DNA of 64,000 nucleotides from JAHEEL01 sp963836085 (GCA_963836085.1 CAWIHT010000003.1:1-64000), one strand, 5' to 3'; positions 8,795 to 17,180 are shown, numbered from the stretch's first letter. Notes: generated by a model from the sequence alone, not told the origin. Translations and numbers: made by a program.

Positions 8795-10422
8795 GTTGCC
8801 GGTTTGTCGCCGATACCGAGTTCCGCAACCGCCATTTCACGGAGGCGGTACTTCTGGATCTTGCCGGTGACCGTCATCGGGAACTCTTCGGTGAAGCGGA
8901 CATATCTCGGTACCTTGAAGTGCGCGATCCGACCCTTGCAGTATTCGACGACGTCTTGCTCGGTGAGTTGCGATCCTTTGCGCTGCTGCACCCACGCCAT
9001 GATCTGTTCGCCGAAGCGGGCGTCCGGAACGCCGATCACCTGTGCATCGACGATGTCCGGGTGGGTGAAGAGGTACTCCTCGATCTCGCGTGGATACACG
9101 TTCTCGCCTCCGCGGATGATCATGTCCTTGAGGCGTCCGACGATCCTCACGTACCCATCGTCATCCATGACGGCAAGATCCCCGGAGTGCATCCAGCCTT
9201 CGACGTCGACTGCGTCGGCGGTTCGTTCCGGTTCGTTCCAGTAGCCCTTCATCACCGAGTAGCCCCTGGCGCAGAACTCGCCGGAGGTGCCACGTGCGAC
9301 CGTGTCCCCGAGTTCGGGGTCGACGATCTTGATCTCGACGTGCGGGTGGGCGACACCAACAGTTGAAACCCGGAGATCGACGGGATCGTCGCGCCGTGTT
9401 TGTGTGGAGACGGGCGATAGTTCGGTCATGCCATACGCAATCGTTACTTCGGCCATGTTGAGTTCGTCGATGACGCGGTTCATCACTTCCGTCGGACACG
9501 GCGCACCGGCCATGACGCCCGTACGCAGGCTCGACACGTCTCGCTCTGCCAAGTCTTCGTGCTCGAGGGTGGCGATGAACATCGTGGGGACTCCGTAGAG
9601 GCTGGTGCATTCCTCTGCCTCTACTGCTTCGAGTACGGCACGGGCATCGAAGCCGGGGGAGGGCACCACCATGGCGGCGCCGTGCGTGGTACAGGCAAGG
9701 TTGCCGATGACCATGCCGAAGCAGTGGTAGAACGGCACGGGGATGCAGACTCGGTCGTACTCGGTATAGCCCAGGCGTTCTCCGCAGAAGAAGCCGTTGT
9801 TCAGGATGTTGCGGTGGGTGAGCGTCGCTCCCTTCGGGAACCCTGTCGTCCCGGACGTGTACTGGATGTTGATCGGCTGATCCGGGTCGAGGAGCGACTC
9901 CCGTTCCCAGAGTTCCTCGTCGGGTATCGCCTCGCCGGCGTCGAAGAGGTCGTGCCATTCGGGTGAGTCGAGGAAGAATGCCTGTTCGAGTCCCGGAACG
10001 GAGTCCGCAACGGCGGAGACCATCGCCCGGTAGTCGGATGTCAGGTAGGAAGGTGCTGAGATGAGGAACCTGCAACCAGACTGATTGAGCACGTACTCGA
10101 GCTCCGACGTTCGATAGGCCGGGTTGACGTTGACGAGAATTGCGCCGATCTTGGCGGTCGCGTACTGCACGGCGACCCACTCGGCATTGTTCGGGCTCCA
10201 TATCCCGACGCGGTCACCAAGCGCAACGCCAAGTCGCAGGAGAGACTTCGCGAGCCGATCGGTGGCGTCGTCGAACTCGCGGTAGGTGCATCGAATCCCT
10301 TGATGGCGGACTATCAGCGCGTCCCGATCGGGGAAGCGTGCCGTGGTGTGCTCGAGATTCTCACCGACGGTCTCGGTGAGGAGCGGGACATCGGTTGAAC
10401 CTTGCGCATACGAAAGCTGCAT
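8791..10422 (-). CDS. AMP-binding acyl-CoA synthetase (fatty-acyl-CoA ligase-like)
   Basis: A 543-residue ANL superfamily enzyme that activates a carboxylic acid via an acyl-adenylate and transfers it to CoA. Motifs in order: YTSGTTGFPKGATLTH (P-loop, about residues 189-204), AYGMTELSP (A5), GWMHSGDLAVMDDDGY (A7), GRLKDMIIRGGENVYPREIE (A8 hinge) and a C-terminal TVTGKIQKYRLRE with the catalytic Lys (A10). Length and motif spelling match medium- to long-chain fatty acid ligases, but chain length cannot be read from sequence. AAAGGA lies 7-8 bases before the ATG. No beta-oxidation genes flank it. Confidence 0.9.
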   Translation of the reverse strand: MQLSYAQGSTDVPLLTETVGENLEHTTARFPDRDALIVRHQGIRCTYREFDDATDRLAKSLLRLGVALGDRVGIWSPNNAEWVAVQYATAKIGAILVNVNPAYRTSELEYVLNQSGCRFLISAPSYLTSDYRAMVSAVADSVPGLEQAFFLDSPEWHDLFDAGEAIPDEELWERESLLDPDQPINIQYTSGTTGFPKGATLTHRNILNNGFFCGERLGYTEYDRVCIPVPFYHCFGMVIGNLACTTHGAAMVVPSPGFDARAVLEAVEAEECTSLYGVPTMFIATLEHEDLAERDVSSLRTGVMAGAPCPTEVMNRVIDELNMAEVTIAYGMTELSPVSTQTRRDDPVDLRVSTVGVAHPHVEIKIVDPELGDTVARGTSGEFCARGYSVMKGYWNEPERTADAVDVEGWMHSGDLAVMDDDGYVRIVGRLKDMIIRGGENVYPREIEEYLFTHPDIVDAQVIGVPDARFGEQIMAWVQQRKGSQLTEQDVVEYCKGRIAHFKVPRYVRFTEEFPMTVTGKIQKYRLREMAVAELGIGDKPAT

Positions 10423-10548
10423 TACCTGTCCTTTCCGATGTCTCCAAGGTAGGGATCTCTATGCCGGCTCACCAGGGACAAGGGTCACATCGGATCGGAC
10501 CCTCCACCGGCGACACGTCGGAGTCTCTGAGGCTGTTTGAATGGTCCG

Positions 10549-11547
10549 ATGCGCGATTGGACCACCATGCCGAAGGCTGAGCTACACCTCCACCTTGAGG
10601 GCGCGATTCCGGTTCCGACGCTGTGGAAACTCATCGAGCATCACGGAGGCGACCCGCTGATCAAGACTGAGGCACAGCTCGTCGATTGGTTCACGTACAG
10701 CGACTTCGCCCACTTCATGGAGACCTGGAACTGGATGAACGGGTTTCTGCGGACGTACGACGACTTCACGTTCGCGTCCGAAGCCGTTGCCCGACATCTC
10801 GTTGCGCAGAACATCGTCTACGCCGAGTCGTTCTTCTCACCCAGCGATTTCCGTGATCACGGTCTGAAGCCGCAGGGGATCGCGAAGGCCATTCGAGCGG
10901 GTCTCGACCGCGTGGATGGTGTCGAAATCGCGTTGATCGTGGATCTGGTCCGGGATCGCGGCCCGGAGGGGACCGCGCAGACCCTGGCCGCCATCAAGGA
11001 GGTCTCGGCTGAGGCCGGCATCATCGGAATTGGGATCGGTGGATTCGAGGCCGCTCATCCTCCCGAGCAGTTCGCCGGCGTGTACAACGATGCGAGGGAG
11101 GCGGGCTTCCGTCTCACCGCGCATGCCGGCGAGGAGGCCGGGCCCGAGAGTGTCTGGGGCGCGCTGCTGGCGCTGGGCGCCGAACGGATTGGCCACGGCG
11201 TCCGATCGATCGAGGACCCCCGACTGATCGAATACCTCGTTGAGCGGCAGATACCCCTCGAAGTCTGCCCCACCTCGAACCTTCGGACGGGTGTGGTCGC
11301 TCACTGGGACCAGCATCCGGTCGGTCGGCTCATCGATGCAGGAGTCAAGGTGACGATCAATACCGACGATCCTGCGATGTTCGACGCCACCCTGGCGGAG
11401 GAATTCTCGATCCTCGAGGGTCAGTTCGGACTCGATGACGCCGCGATCAAGCGTCTCTCGCTCGCCGTCGTGGAGTCGTCGTGGGCTGATGAGGCAAAAC
11501 GGGTGAGCCTCACAGAACGCGTCGAGGACTGGTGGGTGGCGGGCTAG
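10549..11547 (+). CDS. add: adenosine deaminase family protein
   Basis: A 332-residue amidohydrolase of the adenosine deaminase family (adenosine to inosine plus ammonia). Zinc and catalytic motifs are intact: ELHLHLEGA near residues 11-19, TAHAGEEAG with the catalytic His-Ala-Gly-Glu, RIGHGVRS, EVCPTSNL and TINTDDPAMF. The start is uncertain: ATG at 10549, ATG at 10567 and TTG at 10537 are in frame and none has a clear ribosome site. Adenine or aminofutalosine deaminase are alternatives within the family. The neighbour is a SAM hydrolase whose product is adenosine, which supports adenosine as substrate. Confidence 0.85.
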   Translation: MRDWTTMPKAELHLHLEGAIPVPTLWKLIEHHGGDPLIKTEAQLVDWFTYSDFAHFMETWNWMNGFLRTYDDFTFASEAVARHLVAQNIVYAESFFSPSDFRDHGLKPQGIAKAIRAGLDRVDGVEIALIVDLVRDRGPEGTAQTLAAIKEVSAEAGIIGIGIGGFEAAHPPEQFAGVYNDAREAGFRLTAHAGEEAGPESVWGALLALGAERIGHGVRSIEDPRLIEYLVERQIPLEVCPTSNLRTGVVAHWDQHPVGRLIDAGVKVTINTDDPAMFDATLAEEFSILEGQFGLDDAAIKRLSLAVVESSWADEAKRVSLTERVEDWWVAG

Positions 11548-11550
11548 CAT
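11545..11550 (+). promoter_or_regulatory. predicted -10 (TAGCAT) for the SAM hydrolase gene
   Basis: TAGCAT lies six bases before the ATG at 11557 and there is no Shine-Dalgarno, the arrangement expected of a leaderless mRNA. The first three bases are the TAG stop codon of the adenosine deaminase gene. No clear -35 is seen. Confidence 0.45.
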
Positions 11551-11556
11551 CGCCCG

Positions 11557-12366
11557 ATGGGATTCATCACCTTGACCACCGACTTCGGCACTCGCCAGGG
11601 AAGCGATGGTGTTCTCCACGGCGCCATCTACGGCATCGCACCAGACGCGAGAATCACCGATCTCTCCCATGAGATCAAGGCGCAGGACATTCGGGAGGCG
11701 AACTTCGTCGTCAACAACAGCGCGTTCTTCTTCCCGCCCGGGACCGTCCACGTGATCGTGGTCGATCCGGGCGTTGGGACCGACAGGAAGGCGATCGCTG
11801 GAAGAATCGGCGAGCACTACTTCGTCGCACCCGACAACGGCGTCCTGACCGCTTGTCTGGAGCGCGCCGAGCGCGAGGGTTGGACCACGGAGTTCGTCGA
11901 TCTTGATCGCCCCGAGTACTGGCTCGACTCGGTCACGATGACGTTCCATGGTCGCGATCTGTTCTCCCCGGTTGGCGCACACTTGGCCGCCGGTGTTTCA
12001 CTCGCCGACCTCGGTACACCGATGGACGACCCGATCACCATTCCGATCTGGGGCGCCACCCGGGCCGACGACGGCAGCGTCTCCGGTGAGGTGATCTACG
12101 TCGATGACTTCGGGAACGCAATCTGCTCGATCCTGCCCGAGGAAATCGCCCATCTCCCGGTGCCCGATGGCGTAGAGGTTGAGCTCTGCGGTGCGCGGAT
12201 TGACGGCATGGTCCGCACGTTTGGCGACTCCGAATACGGCACAGATACGTTGATCGCCCTCTGGGACTCCAGCGGCTATCTGCTCGTTTCGGAGAACAAC
12301 GGTACGGGCGGCAAGGTCATTCAGCCCAAATCTGGCGATATCGCAACGGTACGTGCGAAGGTCTGA
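11557..12366 (+). CDS. SAM hydroxide adenosyltransferase (DUF62, SAM hydrolase)
   Basis: A 269-residue member of the DUF62/fluorinase family. Most members hydrolyse S-adenosylmethionine to adenosine and methionine. The catalytic triad of the hydrolases aligns: Asp70 and Arg77 in VVDPGVGTDRKAIA (same seven-residue spacing as Asp68 and Arg75 of PH0463) and His131 in TFHGRDLFSP. TLTTDFG at the N-terminus binds the ribose. The loop inserted in true fluorinases and chlorinases is absent, so halogenation is unlikely. It lies nine bases after the adenosine deaminase gene on the same strand, so the pair can turn SAM into methionine and inosine. Confidence 0.9.
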   Translation: MGFITLTTDFGTRQGSDGVLHGAIYGIAPDARITDLSHEIKAQDIREANFVVNNSAFFFPPGTVHVIVVDPGVGTDRKAIAGRIGEHYFVAPDNGVLTACLERAEREGWTTEFVDLDRPEYWLDSVTMTFHGRDLFSPVGAHLAAGVSLADLGTPMDDPITIPIWGATRADDGSVSGEVIYVDDFGNAICSILPEEIAHLPVPDGVEVELCGARIDGMVRTFGDSEYGTDTLIALWDSSGYLLVSENNGTGGKVIQPKSGDIATVRAKV

Positions 12367-12369
12367 GGC

Positions 12370-13119
12370 CTAGAGGCGCCCTGCTTCGATGATTCGCTGG
12401 AGGAACTGCTCTGTGCGCGCCTCGGCGGGCGACGAGAAGATCTGCTCCGGTGGACCGTGTTCGAGGATCCGTCCCTGATCGAGAAAGCACACCTGATCGG
12501 CGACGTCCCTGGCGAAGCCCATCTCGTGGGTGGCGATCACCATCGTCATGCCGTCGCCCTTCAGTCCGCGGATGACATTCAAGACCTCTGCCACCAACTC
12601 GGGGTCGAGGGCCGAGGTGACCTCGTCGAACAGCATCAGTTCCGGTTCGGTGGCGAGGGCTCGGATCACCGCGACTCGCTGTTGCTCTCCGCCGCTGAGG
12701 CGGTCCGGGTACTCGTCGATCTTGTCCGCGAGGCCGAAGTTCTCAAGAAGCTCCCGCGCTTTGTCCTGTGCCTCTGCCTTGCTCACGCCGTGGACCTTGC
12801 GAGGACTGAGCGTGATGTTGTCGAGCACCGTCATGTGGGGGAAGAGGTTGAATGCCTGGAACACGATCCCCATCTCTTCTCGGACCTGGTTTGCGTTCAC
12901 GCCAGAAGCTGTGATGTCGGCGCCATCCAGGAGGATGGTGCCCGCATCGATCGGGACGAGGAGGTTGACGCATTTGAGCATCGTCGACTTGCCGGACCCC
13001 GATGATCCGATCAGGCAGACGACTTCGTGTGGCTGCACGGTGAGATCGACTTCCCGCAACACCGCCTTGCCTTCGAATGCCTTGGAGACACCCTGTAGTT
13101 CGAGCTTCGACCTGATCAT
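12370..13119 (-). CDS. polar amino acid ABC transporter ATP-binding protein (GlnQ/GltL-like)
   Basis: A 249-residue importer ATPase. Walker A is GSSGSGKST (about residues 38-46), the Q-loop precedes NLFPHMTVL, the signature is LSGGEQQRVAVIRAL, Walker B is LMLFDEVTSALDPEL and the switch His lies in IATHEMGFA. The spelling FPHMTVLDNI and the ALDPELV motif are typical of glutamine/glutamate-type (PAAT family) ATPases. It is the last gene of a three-gene operon (binding protein, permease, ATPase), overlapping the permease by four bases. Confidence 0.92.
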   Translation of the reverse strand: MIRSKLELQGVSKAFEGKAVLREVDLTVQPHEVVCLIGSSGSGKSTMLKCVNLLVPIDAGTILLDGADITASGVNANQVREEMGIVFQAFNLFPHMTVLDNITLSPRKVHGVSKAEAQDKARELLENFGLADKIDEYPDRLSGGEQQRVAVIRALATEPELMLFDEVTSALDPELVAEVLNVIRGLKGDGMTMVIATHEMGFARDVADQVCFLDQGRILEHGPPEQIFSSPAEARTEQFLQRIIEAGRL

Positions 13120-13988
13120 GTGCTTACCGATTGTTTCTTGCGTCGGTCACGGTTGGTGTACCAATCCGTGAACCTGGCAACGGGGACGCTGACGAGGAGG
13201 AACAGCAGGGCAGCTGCGATGTAGCCCGTGTAGTTGAACGTGCTCGCCGCATAGATGTCGGCCTCACGCACGGCTTCGCGTACCCCGAGGACCAGGACGA
13301 GCGCCACATCCTTCTGCAGGCTCACGAAGCCGTTGAGGAGCGCCGGAATGACGTTGCGGATGGCCTGAGGCACGATGACGTGGCGCAAGGCCTGGCCTTG
13401 TGTCAGCCCGAGGGATCGCGCCGACATGCGCTGGCTCTCGTGGACCGACTCGATGCCGGCTCGGTAGACCTCAGCGGTGTAGGCGCTGTAGCTGATGATC
13501 AGCGCTGTGAGTCCCCAGAACAGCGCACCGTTGGGGACACCGGGGAGTTGGAGGGCTGGGATTCCGAATCCAAGGAGCAGGATCAGCAGAATCACCGGGA
13601 TGCCGCGAATGAGATCGATGAAGATCACGGCGAGCGCTCGCAGCGGGAAGAACGCCGGGCCCCGCAGCGAGCGGATCATCGCAATGAGGAGCGAGACGGC
13701 CAGGATGATGACCTCAGCGACGAGGAACATCTTGATATCGAGCCAGAACCCGCTGAGGATCTTGGGGAATACTTCGACGAAGCGTTCCCAATTGAAGAAC
13801 TGATTCTGGACGGCCGGCCAGGCGTCCGAGGTGAGAACCACCCAGAGAACGACGCCGATGAAGATCATCGACGAGGCGAAGGCGATCAGCGCCGCGCGAG
13901 TTCCCTCCTCGCGTCCACGGGGCGCCCGCGGGGGTCCGAACAAACTCGGGCCCCCGCCGACGTCCTCAATCGGCTCCTGGCCGGTCAT
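13116..13988 (-). CDS. polar amino acid ABC transporter permease
   Basis: A 290-residue permease of the His/Glu/Gln/Arg family. About five transmembrane segments are visible, with one near residues 30-52 before the core. The EAA-type loop that docks the ATPase is seen as SARSLGLTQGQALRHVIVPQ, and YSAYTAEVYRAGIESV is the family hallmark just before it. Only one permease gene is present, so the channel is probably a homodimer. Seven bases separate it from the binding-protein gene upstream, and it overlaps the ATPase downstream. Confidence 0.9.
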   Translation of the reverse strand: MTGQEPIEDVGGGPSLFGPPRAPRGREEGTRAALIAFASSMIFIGVVLWVVLTSDAWPAVQNQFFNWERFVEVFPKILSGFWLDIKMFLVAEVIILAVSLLIAMIRSLRGPAFFPLRALAVIFIDLIRGIPVILLILLLGFGIPALQLPGVPNGALFWGLTALIISYSAYTAEVYRAGIESVHESQRMSARSLGLTQGQALRHVIVPQAIRNVIPALLNGFVSLQKDVALVLVLGVREAVREADIYAASTFNYTGYIAAALLFLLVSVPVARFTDWYTNRDRRKKQSVST

Positions 13989-13995
13989 TCAGCCG

Positions 13996-14886
13996 CTAGC
14001 CGCTGATGGTCTTGATGCCGCCACCCTGCGTCATGTAGAGGTCCTCCAGCTCCTGGAGGGTGCCGTTCTCTCTCAGCGTTTCGAGGGCCGTGTTCACACA
14101 CGGAACGAGCGAATTGCCCTTGGCGAACAGCAGGCCGTACTCGTCCGGTTCTGCGGCGTCGGACTCGAAGGCACCTGCGATGATGGAACCTTCGACCTGT
14201 GCAGCGGTGATGAAGTATCCCGTCGGGAGATCGACCACGAGGGCATCGATCTGTCCGGCGTTCATCGCTGCTTCGAGGTCGACGTTCTCGTCGTAGACGT
14301 TGGGTTCCGTGTTGGGCTTGATGACGTTGTCGATGAAATCAAGGCTCGTCGTGCCGATCTGCGCTCCGAGGACCGCGTCCTTCAGATCATCGACGCTCGT
14401 CGCCGATGCGTACGGCGAGTCGGGAAACGTGATGAGCGCTTGCTGCGTCACGTAGTACGGAGAGCTGAAGTCGACGACCTCTTTGCGGTCTTCGGTGATC
14501 GAGTACTGCTGAAGGTTGAAGTCCCACGGCTTGTCCCCGGGGGCGATCGCCTCGTTGAATCCGATGCGCGTCCAGACGACATCTTCCTCCGCGAAGCCCA
14601 TCTCTGCAGCGATGGCGTATACGAGCGCGGACTCGAATCCGATGCCGGAATCGGGCTCATCGAAGAAGTCGCCTTCTGGCGTGCCGACCCATGGCGGGAA
14701 CGCCGGCTCGCCGGTTGCAACCGTGAGCGTGCCAGGTGCGACCAGGTTGAGATCTGCGAGCTCACAGGAGCCCTCAGGGGCCGTTGGTCCCGGATCGACG
14801 CTGTCGTCACTGCACGCGGCAGTGATCATGGCGAACGCAACCAGGAGAGCAAGCAGGATGGTGCGGGTGGTATGGCGTTGTGCCAT
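13996..14886 (-). CDS. amino acid ABC transporter substrate-binding lipoprotein
   Basis: A 296-residue family-3 solute-binding protein. The ATG at 14886 is chosen because GGAGG stands five bases upstream and it opens a lipoprotein signal peptide ending ITAACSDD (lipobox Cys near residue 25). The mature part has the two-lobed periplasmic-binding fold, including FAEEDVVWTRIGFNEAI and VDFSSPYYVTQQALI, typical of PAAT receptors. It is the first gene of the operon and sets the specificity, which is likely a polar or acidic amino acid; the sequence alone does not say which. Confidence 0.9.
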   Translation of the reverse strand: MAQRHTTRTILLALLVAFAMITAACSDDSVDPGPTAPEGSCELADLNLVAPGTLTVATGEPAFPPWVGTPEGDFFDEPDSGIGFESALVYAIAAEMGFAEEDVVWTRIGFNEAIAPGDKPWDFNLQQYSITEDRKEVVDFSSPYYVTQQALITFPDSPYASATSVDDLKDAVLGAQIGTTSLDFIDNVIKPNTEPNVYDENVDLEAAMNAGQIDALVVDLPTGYFITAAQVEGSIIAGAFESDAAEPDEYGLLFAKGNSLVPCVNTALETLRENGTLQELEDLYMTQGGGIKTISG

Positions 14887-14987
14887 GTGAACCTCCATGT
14901 GGATTACCCATCCGAGCATAGCCATGCCGGGGACCGCGATCGGTACTGCTGGTCCGTTCGTGTTCCACCCTGGACCCGGACCCGCCT

Positions 14988-15617
14988 CTACGCATCGTGG
15001 CGCTGGAACAGGTAGGCGAACGCCGGTTTGGTGTATGCGACGCCTCGCCCACTGCGGTGGAGGCATTCCGGTGTGATCGTCACGGGGCGCTTCGGAATCA
15101 AGTACCCATCGAGATCGCGGTCGGTGACCGTGTATGTCCCGCCCCGAGACTTGACGACCGCAACGAGACGGTACTTGGGATCGATCGACGCCATGGCGGC
15201 ATCACCATGGCTGGAGTTGACCAGAAGGTGTCCGCCGCGACGCAGATACTTCGTGCAGTGCTCGGACACGAACCCTGCGTAGAGGGAGACAAGGAGGTCA
15301 CTGTGATCTGCCGGGATTGGCAGATCGGACGTGTAGTCGGCGTGGATGAAGCGCCAGTCTGGGGATGGTCCGGATGTTCGGTGTTCCGTGATGAGTTCGT
15401 CGACGCCGTCGCGGTCGCTGAAGAACTGGTCGGCGCGGCGGTCGACGTCGACGTACGTGACGTCATCGAACACGAACGAGGTGGCGACGTCGACGTATGA
15501 GCCGGGGTAGACCACGGTCGATGCCGAGATGGCGCTGCGGAGGGCCGAGAACAGACGCTGACGGTCCCCGGCGTGCTGGTTCTGTTTCGCCCACAGTCTG
15601 TTGGTGCGTTCCTTCAC
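14988..15617 (-). CDS. putative methyltransferase-like protein of unknown function
   Basis: A 209-residue protein. STVVYPGSYVDVATSFVF near residues 33-50 followed by VTYVDVDRRADQFF resembles motif I and the acidic end of strand 2 of a Rossmann-type methyltransferase, and DLLVSLYAGFVSEH plus RRGGHLLVNSS resembles motifs IV-VI, but the glycine-rich loop is not canonical. I would not assign a substrate. Its ATG overlaps the stop of the upstream methyltransferase gene (ATGA), so both are expressed from the TetR-controlled divergent promoter at about 16.5 kb. Confidence 0.68.
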   Translation of the reverse strand: MKERTNRLWAKQNQHAGDRQRLFSALRSAISASTVVYPGSYVDVATSFVFDDVTYVDVDRRADQFFSDRDGVDELITEHRTSGPSPDWRFIHADYTSDLPIPADHSDLLVSLYAGFVSEHCTKYLRRGGHLLVNSSHGDAAMASIDPKYRLVAVVKSRGGTYTVTDRDLDGYLIPKRPVTITPECLHRSGRGVAYTKPAFAYLFQRHDA

Positions 15618-16480
15618 GATGACTCCCCGGTGTCGTCCCGAGTGCTGGTGGTATCCGCCGGTTGGCCCGGCAGGGGTGCAGTTGCCGTGATGACGGTCGC
15701 GGCGAGCCCTCCGATGGGCTGATGCTCGACGGAGGCGGCCGACAGTCCGGCATCGGTAAGCAGGCTGACGATGTGGATCGCGTCGACGGGATCGGGTGCG
15801 TGGAACGATTCTCGGTGGTGGTAGGGGTGCTGGTCATTGGTGAAGTCCTCGTCGACGAGGAGGATCCGCCCGCCCGGTTTGAGGACCCTGACCAGTTCGG
15901 CGATCGCGAGAGGCACGTCGTTGAAGTGGTGCGTGGCGTTCACGGAGTAGGCCCGGTCGATGGAATCTGTCTGGACCGGGAGGCTCTCCGCTGTTCCTCG
16001 GCGAATGTCGATGACCGCTCGTGAGCGCTGCCAGAGACGCCGGACCCGCAGGACTCCACGCAGGGGTGCGGACGGCTCGACTGCGATCACCGTTCCACTC
16101 GGTCCGACGTGCTGTGCCGCGGTCACGGTGGCTGGTCCGAGGCCGGGTCCCACGTCGAGGAGCGCCATGCCTGGCTGGGGATCCGCCAGCCCAACGACGG
16201 TGCTGTTGAGATCTGAAGACCAGAACCCTCTGGCCGCGCCGAGCATGTGGAGGACGGAAGAGGGCGTCCACCTGTGCCTGTGGTGGGCGTTCGTCATGGG
16301 TTCGTCCATCGGATGCTCCTTGTGTGGATGGCTGATGCCTCGGCGGTTGGCGCGAGCGCCGAGGTCGAGGAAGGTGATGACGATGAACGGGAACACCGCC
16401 ATGGTCGTCACTGCTACGAACATGGAGGCGGAGAAGGGTCCCAAGCGCCGTGCCTCGCCGCTCCGGACTCGTCCCTGCAT
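15614..16480 (-). CDS. class I SAM-dependent methyltransferase with N-terminal membrane segment
   Basis: A 288-residue protein. Residues about 20-42 form one hydrophobic segment (MFVAVTTMAVFPFIVITFL). The catalytic domain follows: ALLDVGPGLGPATVTAA is motif I, TVIAVEPS the ribose-binding acidic loop, AYSVNATHHFNDV motif IV, and VRVLKPGGRILLVDED motif VI, as in UbiE/methyltransf_11 enzymes. A second start at ATG 16309 has AGGAG six bases upstream and would give a soluble form without the segment; the codon use of 16310-16480 still looks coding. Transcription likely starts near 16518 from a promoter covered by a TetR operator. Confidence 0.8.
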   Translation of the reverse strand: MQGRVRSGEARRLGPFSASMFVAVTTMAVFPFIVITFLDLGARANRRGISHPHKEHPMDEPMTNAHHRHRWTPSSVLHMLGAARGFWSSDLNSTVVGLADPQPGMALLDVGPGLGPATVTAAQHVGPSGTVIAVEPSAPLRGVLRVRRLWQRSRAVIDIRRGTAESLPVQTDSIDRAYSVNATHHFNDVPLAIAELVRVLKPGGRILLVDEDFTNDQHPYHHRESFHAPDPVDAIHIVSLLTDAGLSAASVEHQPIGGLAATVITATAPLPGQPADTTSTRDDTGESS

Positions 16481-16496
16481 GCCGTACCCCCAGGAC

Positions 16497-16509
16497 TGAC
16501 CACCGGTCA
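16497..16509. promoter_or_regulatory. TetR-type operator O1
   Basis: TGACCACCGGTCA is a perfect inverted repeat (TGACC, 3-base centre, GGTCA), extendable by one base to CTGACC/GGTCAG. It lies downstream of the predicted minus-strand start point, where bound repressor would block elongation. Centre-to-centre distance to O2 is 32 bases, about three helical turns. Confidence 0.7.
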
Positions 16510-16524
16510 GCGCCCGCGTGCCGC

Positions 16525-16553
16525 AGTATGACCGCTGGTCAGTCGTTTGTCAA
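16525..16553 (-). promoter_or_regulatory. predicted promoter of the methyltransferase operon
   Basis: On the minus strand TTGACA (16553-16548) and CATACT (16530-16525) are separated by exactly 17 bases. Operator O2 occupies most of the spacer and part of the -10, so TetR binding there should block RNA polymerase. Confidence 0.65.
16529..16541. promoter_or_regulatory. TetR-type operator O2
   Basis: TGACCGCTGGTCA repeats the O1 pattern TGACC-N3-GGTCA. It overlaps the -35 of the tetR promoter and the spacer of the opposite promoter, so a single bound dimer could repress both directions. Confidence 0.72.
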
Positions 16554-16564
16554 GGCGGTATACT
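16536..16564 (+). promoter_or_regulatory. predicted tetR promoter, leaderless
   Basis: TGGTCA (16536-16541) and TATACT (16559-16564) are 17 bases apart. The ATG of tetR is six bases after the -10, so the transcript probably starts at the initiation codon. The -35 is the right half of operator O2, pointing to autorepression. Confidence 0.62.
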
Positions 16565-16570
16565 GGGGCC

Positions 16571-17164
16571 ATGCCATCTGCTGCAGAAGGGTCGGGCGAC
16601 ACCCGGTATCAACCTCCGGAAGTGCGGCGCCAGCAGATTCTCTCGGCCGCCGCGCAGCTGGCAACGACCGACGGGCTCGAGGCCACATCAATCGCCAAAG
16701 TCGCCGAGACCGCCGGCGTGGCCAAGGGATCGATCTACCTTCACTTCACATCTCGCGACGACCTGATCGATGCGCTCCAGGCGCAGGTGTGGGCCGAGAT
16801 GATGGAGGCACCGCGCGTCATTGCGGCCAACATGAACCTGCTCTGGGCCGAACGCCTCGACGCCGTCGTGGAGCACTGGATGCGCTACGAGTTCGACCAT
16901 CACGATCTATACCACGCCGTCTTTCACGCCGTCGCTACCGACAGTGAGGAGCCCTGGCACGAGGCACGTTCCCTGCTTGGTCAACTCGTCGCGGGCGGGG
17001 TGGCGTCCGGCGAATTCGACTGCGGCCAGATTGGCACGGAGGTGGTTGTCGAGTTTCTCCTGCATGGCTACGCGGGGCCGTGCTACCACCACGCAGAGAT
17101 CGACACGGTCATCGGAGACATGCAGCAACTCTTCCGCCGAAGCGTTGGGGCGCGGCACGCCTGA
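16571..17164 (+). CDS. TetR/AcrR family transcriptional regulator
   Basis: A 197-residue repressor. The helix-turn-helix is TSIAKVAETAGVAKGSIYLHF (residues about 43-63), with QQILSAAAQLATTDGLEAT as helix 1. The C-terminal ligand domain (about 75-190) has a TetR_C-type pattern; the ligand is unknown. It is divergently transcribed from the methyltransferase operon. Two TGACC-N3-GGTCA palindromes in the 90-base gap overlap both promoters, so it very likely regulates itself and that operon. The start at 16571 is set by the -10 spacing; ATG is the first base of the expected transcript. Confidence 0.88.
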   Translation: MPSAAEGSGDTRYQPPEVRRQQILSAAAQLATTDGLEATSIAKVAETAGVAKGSIYLHFTSRDDLIDALQAQVWAEMMEAPRVIAANMNLLWAERLDAVVEHWMRYEFDHHDLYHAVFHAVATDSEEPWHEARSLLGQLVAGGVASGEFDCGQIGTEVVVEFLLHGYAGPCYHHAEIDTVIGDMQQLFRRSVGARHA

Positions 17165-17180
17165 GGTCGCGAGGCCAATT

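Noticed and set aside
11557..12366. Fluorinase or chlorinase activity for the DUF62 protein
   Set aside because: The halogenase-specific insertion is missing and the hydrolase Asp-Arg-His triad is intact.
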